Source: Helichrysum umbraculigerum
Taxonomy: Eukaryota > Streptophyta > Magnoliopsida > Asterales > Asteraceae
Reading direction: 5' to 3'
Length of the DNA stretch: 64,000 nt
Assembly (NCBI GenBank): GCA_949592205.1
Contig: CATIUR010000012.1
Location: 2,070,501-2,134,500 of the forward strand
The notes under the pieces were generated by a model. It was not told the DNA's origin. It worked only from the letters and a program-made list of their open reading frames with translations, and ran no database searches. Each line of letters starts with the position of its first letter. Positions within the stretch are counted from its first letter, which is position 1. Of the stretch, positions 58,690 through 64,000 are shown piece after piece. The position numbers were made by a program, and so were the translations under genes.

Positions 58690-59025
58690 GTGCGACACAA
58701 GCTGCGACATATCTTTTGTGTCGCGACTAGGGTTATCTGCGACATATCTCTGTGTCGTGTTTGGTCTTCTACGACTTAAGCCTTTAAATAGGCGACATAA
58801 GCTTGCGACACAAGCTTATTTTGGTTTTCGACATCTGCCTTTGACTAGGCGACACAAGCTTGCGACACAAGCTTGTTATCTGCAACATAAGACTCGGTTT
58901 TCTTCCGTCGCAGTTGGATTGCGACACAACCTTTGTGTCGCTAGTTAATTCTGATTTGAAGGCTTTCTGCGACATAACCTTAGTGTCGCCAAGTGACTTT
59001 GCGACATAATCCTGTGTCGCTTAAC
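58690..59025 (+). repeat. GCGACACA cluster in the Copia leader, copy 2
   Basis: It is the counterpart of 21608-21940. The tandem TTGGATTGCGACACAACCTT pair of copy 1 is a single copy here, followed by CTAGTTAATTCTGATTTGAA, which copy 1 lacks. Confidence 0.85.
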
Positions 59026-59069
59026 AGTTTTGTGTTTTTTTGTTTGTCTTTTTTGCAGGTTAACTTAAA

Positions 59070-59615
59070 ATGTCTACTTCAGCTTCAACATCTTCTTCCG
59101 CTTCTATTCAGCAAGTAGGAGCTTTGTTAAGACAACGCAATGAGGTTGGTTCTGCAAATAAACCTCCCATGTACATTCAAGGCATGAATTATCTTGACTG
59201 GCGTGGACGGTTCAAGTCTTTCGTTGCCTTTCATGAACCTGAAATGCAAATCTATCTGGAGGAAAGATATGAATGACCTGTACGTTCGGGGATCTTTAAT
59301 GGACTTGCTTTAGAGAAGTCTATTAAATCAATGACTCCGAAAGAAAGAAAATCATTTGATATGAAAAGGAAGACTTACTCCGCTATCACCATGGCATTAC
59401 CTCATCCAATTTTGAGGCAAATGCGACACCACAAACTTGCTTATGACCTATGGAATGCATTTGAAAAGAAATGTGGTGGAAGTGACAAATATAAGAAAAA
59501 CAAGCTCGACCTCATTAAGAAACAATATGAGGTGTTTGATATGTTGCCAAATGAGTCACTTGAAGACATGTGTGGTAGATACTCACAGTTGGTTAGTGAG
59601 TTAACTGAAGGTGGG
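59070..59615 (+). pseudogene. Copia Gag N-terminal part, copy 2
   Basis: It has the same start as copy 1. A TGA at 59274-59276 (after EERYE) breaks the frame; the remainder continues from about 59280 and is interrupted at the same point by LTR-A after SELTEG. Confidence 0.9.
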
Positions 59616-61913
59616 TGTTGTTGCATCCCGAAACGGTCGTTCTCGCAACGGGAGCGCAACGGTGGTAGTAAGTTTTAAATTTACAGAGCTGGGGACCTAA
59701 ATTCTACTTACATAGGTAAGTATAACTCAGGGTCGTTCTTAAGATCAATTGTATTGTGAAGCAGAGTTATCTAGAGAAACTATTCAATTTAGTGATGGGT
59801 TTTTGGAAAGAGTTTTGATTTGGTTTTAGGTCCGTTTAAACTAAACTAATAAAACAGTAAATAAACAAAACAGTAAATAAAAGATAGATAGAGAATCAGT
59901 AATGGAGGATAGTGCTTGCTATGACTTCGTTGGCTTATGTTATGGGGTGATGTCTAGGGTTATGTATGAAAACGTCTTTTAAAGATTCGTGTCTTGCTTT
60001 TGCTTAAGTATTCATAGTGTAAACACTAACACCCTACTGTCTGATTTCTCAGACAGTATGTCACTGGGTTGCTAGGTTATGGTGATTCTGATCAGAGGAG
60101 GCTACTCAACTCTTCAACACTTTCCATATGGTGGAATAGTGACCCTTTTTGGAATGGTATTCCTGGGCGCATGAGATAGAGTAACAGACCCACTAAAAGT
60201 TCTGACCGTTCTTAACACCACGGGGATACTAAGGCTAGGCAAGGCATTTAAGATTAAGACTTGGTTTGGTGACTGCTAACTTTGTATTAATGGTCTTTGT
60301 TTAGTCCAGAGCTGTGTGGTTCAACCAGGATGTGACACAGTCTTCAACCGACGACAGTTCCTTAGCTTCCACGTATTTGTACTCCACTTGAAGTGTTTCC
60401 AACGCTATACGAAGTACTGTGCCGATTTATGGTCTTTCCGGTGCCACATACTTTATGGTCACTCTGAACTAATATAAACTGAGTTTGTATTATAGCTTGA
60501 ACATCTATGATATAAACCTAACCCTCACTATTTAATCATATCCCAATAAATCCCTGATTGATTCACGGTGTACTATACGATAGGTTTGACAGTATTTCCA
60601 CAGCTACACAATTCCGACCATGTTTATATTTGAAAACATAGATAGGTAGTTACCGGTTGATCAAGGTTCACGACTCCTTGTCATACAGGTTCTAACCACG
60701 TTTATAGGAGGAAAGGCGATTTTGGTTTAGAAATTCATAAATGCAAAGTTGATAGTACACCAGTTCTCATTTGAGTATTGAAAACAACATCACCCTAGCA
60801 TATGTAAGCTAACTAAATCACAACAAGCACATAAGAGAACTACTCACTACGCATGGCAAACAATCCTAAATCTATCATAATAATAATAATAGCAATCATC
60901 ATAATAGAAAAGGAAAGAAGTAACCGTAGATTATGCGTAGATAGAATAATGTTGAAAGAATACACGAACGGAACCTCCGCAATATCTTCGACAATATTAA
61001 AAATAAGCCCCTTAGAATATTCCCTACACTATTACAAAAGTAGCCCCTCCGTTAGTCTAGGTTAAATATTAACCAAGAACTAACGAACTAAAACCCTAAT
61101 CTAGAGAGAGAAACTAGAGAGAGAAACTCTAGAGAGAGAGAGAGAGTGTGAGAGAGAAAGTGAGAATGAGAGGTGATAGGTGTTGAAGGTGTGTGAAATG
61201 AGGTAGAGGAGCCCTCTATCTATAGGTCACCAAGGATGCAAGAGTACAAGTCCACAAGCATGCACGTACAAGCAAACGAAGCAAAACGAGAGACCACAAG
61301 AAGGGAGGAGGCCATGTATGGCCCTATAGAGGCCATGTACGGATATCTACAGGCCGTGTACGGCTTGTGGGAGGCAGTGTACGGCCCTGTGGTGGCCGTG
61401 TGCTAGGCCGTGTGCTGTTTTCAGCTTTTCTCGTTGCTTAATTCGTGCGTATCTTCTTCGTTTCGTGTCCGTTTGACTTGATTCTTTCGCCTGTGATCTC
61501 ATAATTCTGTTACGCTTGTAATGATGCCAAATGTGCCAAATTTTAATGTCTCTATGTTTGGCGTGTGCGGAATGCCCTCGGTTTGTGCTCAGAAAGCTCC
61601 ATCTTCCTCGCCCTTTATCCGATCTGCACGATTCTTGATTCTATAGTCTTGGAATAACATGATACATCATATGAGACTATTTAAGAACTTGTACCATAAT
61701 GTGGTTAAAAGTACATGAGAATCAGTTGTTTGGATAATCTCCTCGATTTGCGTACCTTTTGGGCAATTTAAGCACTCTTTATAACAATGCCTATAATTTG
61801 ACTAACTTGGTGAATTTAACTAGAAAAGTGTTTAATATAAGTGTTTTCACCAAGAATTAGGTCAAGTGTGTGGGAAATATGTGCATAAAAACATGACTTT
61901 TTGCTACATATCA
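59616..61913 (-). mobile_element. Inverted solo LTR-A inside Copia gag, copy 2
   Basis: It is the counterpart of 22533-24816 at the same gag position, differing by a few percent by eye. The 24115-24140 region that should hold the TATA box differs between the two (AAAAAATAAG against CTATAGATAG), and neither keeps TATAAATA. Confidence 0.88.
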
Positions 61914-64000
61914 GGAGTCATGCTTGATAGGACTGATGTGAATAAGAAACTTCTTGGATCTCTGTCTAAGAAGTGGAATACTCGGGACTTGCTGATGGAA
62001 AAGGATGAAGACATCATGGAAATGGATTTGGAAGACTTGATCGGACAGATTGAAGCCGATCTTCTGGACATGCAAAGAAAGGAGACCAAGGCTACTGATG
62101 TGGTTCAAAATCCTAAACTCTATGGTGTGGATGTTTCTGTATCCACAATTCCACCTACTGCTACTGCTTTTGTAGCCGGGAGAACTAGTGGAACTGGATC
62201 AGCTAGTACTACCTCTTCTGGTGGTCCTTATGTTCAAATTCAAGGAACCTTACCAGCTGCTTCTGAAGAATATGCTTCAACTTTCTCAGCATTTTTGTCT
62301 GCAGCTAGGGATTTGACCGATGAAGATTTTGGTTGGATTGATCAAGAAGAGCTTGAAAGAATGGACTTGAAGTGGAGCATGGCAATGCTCACAAGACGAG
62401 TGAAGAATTTCTTGCAGAGGACATGCAGGAAAAATGTGACAGATCCAAATGAAAAGGGTCTGGGTTTCAACAAGAGCAAGGTTAAATGCTACAAGTGTCA
62501 AAACTATAGACACTTTGCTCGTGAATGCGAAAGCCATAAGAATCCATCTTCTGGGTTTACCAAGCCATCTCCAAATAAAGCAGATGGGAAAGCTAAGGCT
62601 GAAGAGCAGGCAATGGTGTCTGCTGCTTTGATGCTGACTGAAACTCCTTGGGACAACAGCTGGCCAGATACCGCAGAAGATTAGAATGATGAAAACACAT
62701 CACTTATGGCTGAGGTTCATGATGTAGATAATGAGCCTTTATCTTGTATTTCGTGTATTAAACTAACAAACAAGTTTAATAGGTGTAGAGAGGATAATGA
62801 ACGCCTTAATGCTAAAATAACTCAATTAACTTAAAGTAATGAAATATTAAGAGAAAGCTATAAGGCATATGAAAAGAAATTAAATGTTGTTTTTGAAGAA
62901 AAGAAAGAACTTATGGCCAAAATTTTTGAACAGTAAGATGAAATAGGAAGTTATGTTGATATGCTAAATTCTGTAAAGAAAGAACTTGCTGATTCCCAGG
63001 CTAAAGTTCTTAATTTGAATCGTAAACTGTCAAACTTTTCAACATCCTCTCTGGTCTTTGATGAAATCCTTCAGAAACAACGGAGTGATACTAAAAGTAA
63101 GGCAGGACTTGGTTATCACCATGTCCCACCTCCAAAAGATTATCTCCCTATGCTTGAACAGAAAATCATCAATGACTTTGTGCCTTTCTATCCAAAGAAT
63201 GACATAAAGCCTGCTAAACCTGCCGTTAGTATACGAATAAGTAAGCATGAGCATGTTAAGGCTGAAACTGTTAAGAACGTGTCTGTGAAACCTGAAACTA
63301 GTATGCCCGAGCCAGTTAGGGCATCAACTAGTGAGCTTGAATATTTGATGGCTCAAAAGGTTGAAATGGTTGAGCCTGTAAAGGCTAACCCTGAGAAGGC
63401 TGAGCCAGTTAAGCCTGAAACGAGTAAGGTTGAGTCTGATCCTCCAGTTAGTTTTAAGGAGGAAATTGAAATTGAGGATATAACTGATGAGGAATACGGT
63501 CCTCCTGAGAAGAAATCAATAAAAGATGAAAATCATATCTTCACAACTGAAGGTTATGATGAAATTTTCAAAAAGAAAGGTAAAGCCATGGCCGAACCTA
63601 AAAAGAAGATTTTGAAACAGACAGTTAATAAATCTAATCAAAAATCTTCAAGAACATCTTCTCAAGGTTCAACCTCTGCATGTACACCTAAGTGTGCATG
63701 CTCAGGTCATGTTTCTTTTGGCCGTGCTCAGAGGTTTATTCCTCAATCTCAAGATGTTGTTGAGAACAGATCTTATTTTTACTGCAAGAAACAAGGTCAT
63801 CTGATTAATGTTTGTCCGTTGCTTGCAAAGAAGCAGTTTGGTAGAGGTGTTTCAAGAACCTCTAAGTTTCGAAACCTTTCTCCTAAACCAGTTTCTAAGA
63901 GAGGTTCTGCATCTCCACCACTTGCTCCTAAAATTAACAACAATGAGCCCCCAAAATCTTCAGAAATAAAGCTCAAGGTCATTAACAAGCAACCACCCAA
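61914..64000 (+). pseudogene. Copia Gag middle and coiled-coil region, copy 2
   Basis: It resumes Gag with the knuckle CYKCQNYRHFAREC. It keeps the GG that copy 1 lost, but has its own TAG after WPDTAED (62682-62684) and TAA codons at 62832-62834 and 62934-62936. The second knuckle here has Tyr for the first Cys (YFYCKKQGHLINVC), the opposite loss to copy 1. A short deletion is seen near 63410 in the Lys/Pro-rich part. Confidence 0.88.

Larger units (their letters stand above)
57988..64000 (+). mobile_element. SIRE-like Copia retrotransposon, copy 2 (runs off the window)
   Basis: This is the second copy from the tandem duplication, co-linear with 20906-26980. It shares the inverted LTR-A insertion but carries its own set of stops. 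It is cut by the window end, so whether it also contains Gypsy-3 cannot be seen. Confidence 0.9.

Overview
The window is nuclear DNA from a flowering plant. It is AT-rich, intron-bearing and almost entirely nested transposable elements. The Gag and Pol proteins of the Gypsy elements resemble, from memory, families common in Asteraceae; that is an inference and no search was run. No intact host gene, tRNA, rRNA or CRISPR array was seen.

Left edge (1-7.8 kb). This part holds a decayed, intron-containing pseudogene of translation elongation factor 1B-gamma (minus strand, about 340-1600). It is followed by a tandem array of 108-bp hairpin units (2811-3835), a stretch with weak signs of an old spliced transcript (about 4640-5720), and the ends of two different CACTA (En/Spm) DNA transposons (6356-6680 and 6681-7704).

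Nested block (7.8-64 kb). The order of insertions can be read from target-site duplications (TSDs) and interrupted reading frames. A LINE 3' fragment sits between a large solo LTR (called LTR-A here) and a SIRE-like Copia element whose gag carries a second, inverted LTR-A. This arrangement occurs twice: LTR-A/LINE/Copia at 7.8-29 kb (continuing at 45-46.7 kb) and again at 46.7-64 kb. The join at 46707/46708 fuses the Copia 3' region to the middle of LTR-A, as expected for a direct tandem duplication with a unit of about 38 kb. After the duplication, two gag-only Gypsy elements of one family entered the two LTR-A copies independently and in opposite orientations: Gypsy-1 at 9303-18722 (TSD TAGTG) and Gypsy-2 at 47211-55436 (TSD TACAC). 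A full but decayed Gypsy-3 (29263-45147, TSD TATTC) split the first Copia inside reverse transcriptase. It later received another LTR-A in pol (32279-34889, TSD GGACC) and a non-autonomous CACTA element in an LTR (40202-43037, TSD CAC).

How the parts may work together. Gypsy-3 carries gag, protease, RT, RNase H, integrase and a chromodomain-like tail. Gypsy-1 and Gypsy-2 have only gag plus accessory coiled-coil or zinc-knuckle ORFs. Their LTR ends resemble those of Gypsy-3, so they may be parasites of a Gypsy-3-like partner. The most unusual signal is a palindromic motif (GCGACACAA ... TTGTGTCGC) in clustered arrays in the LTRs of all three Gypsy elements and in the unrelated Copia LTR and leader. 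In each LTR the array lies just upstream of a TATA-like sequence. This looks like a cis-regulatory module shared or convergently acquired across retrotransposon superfamilies.
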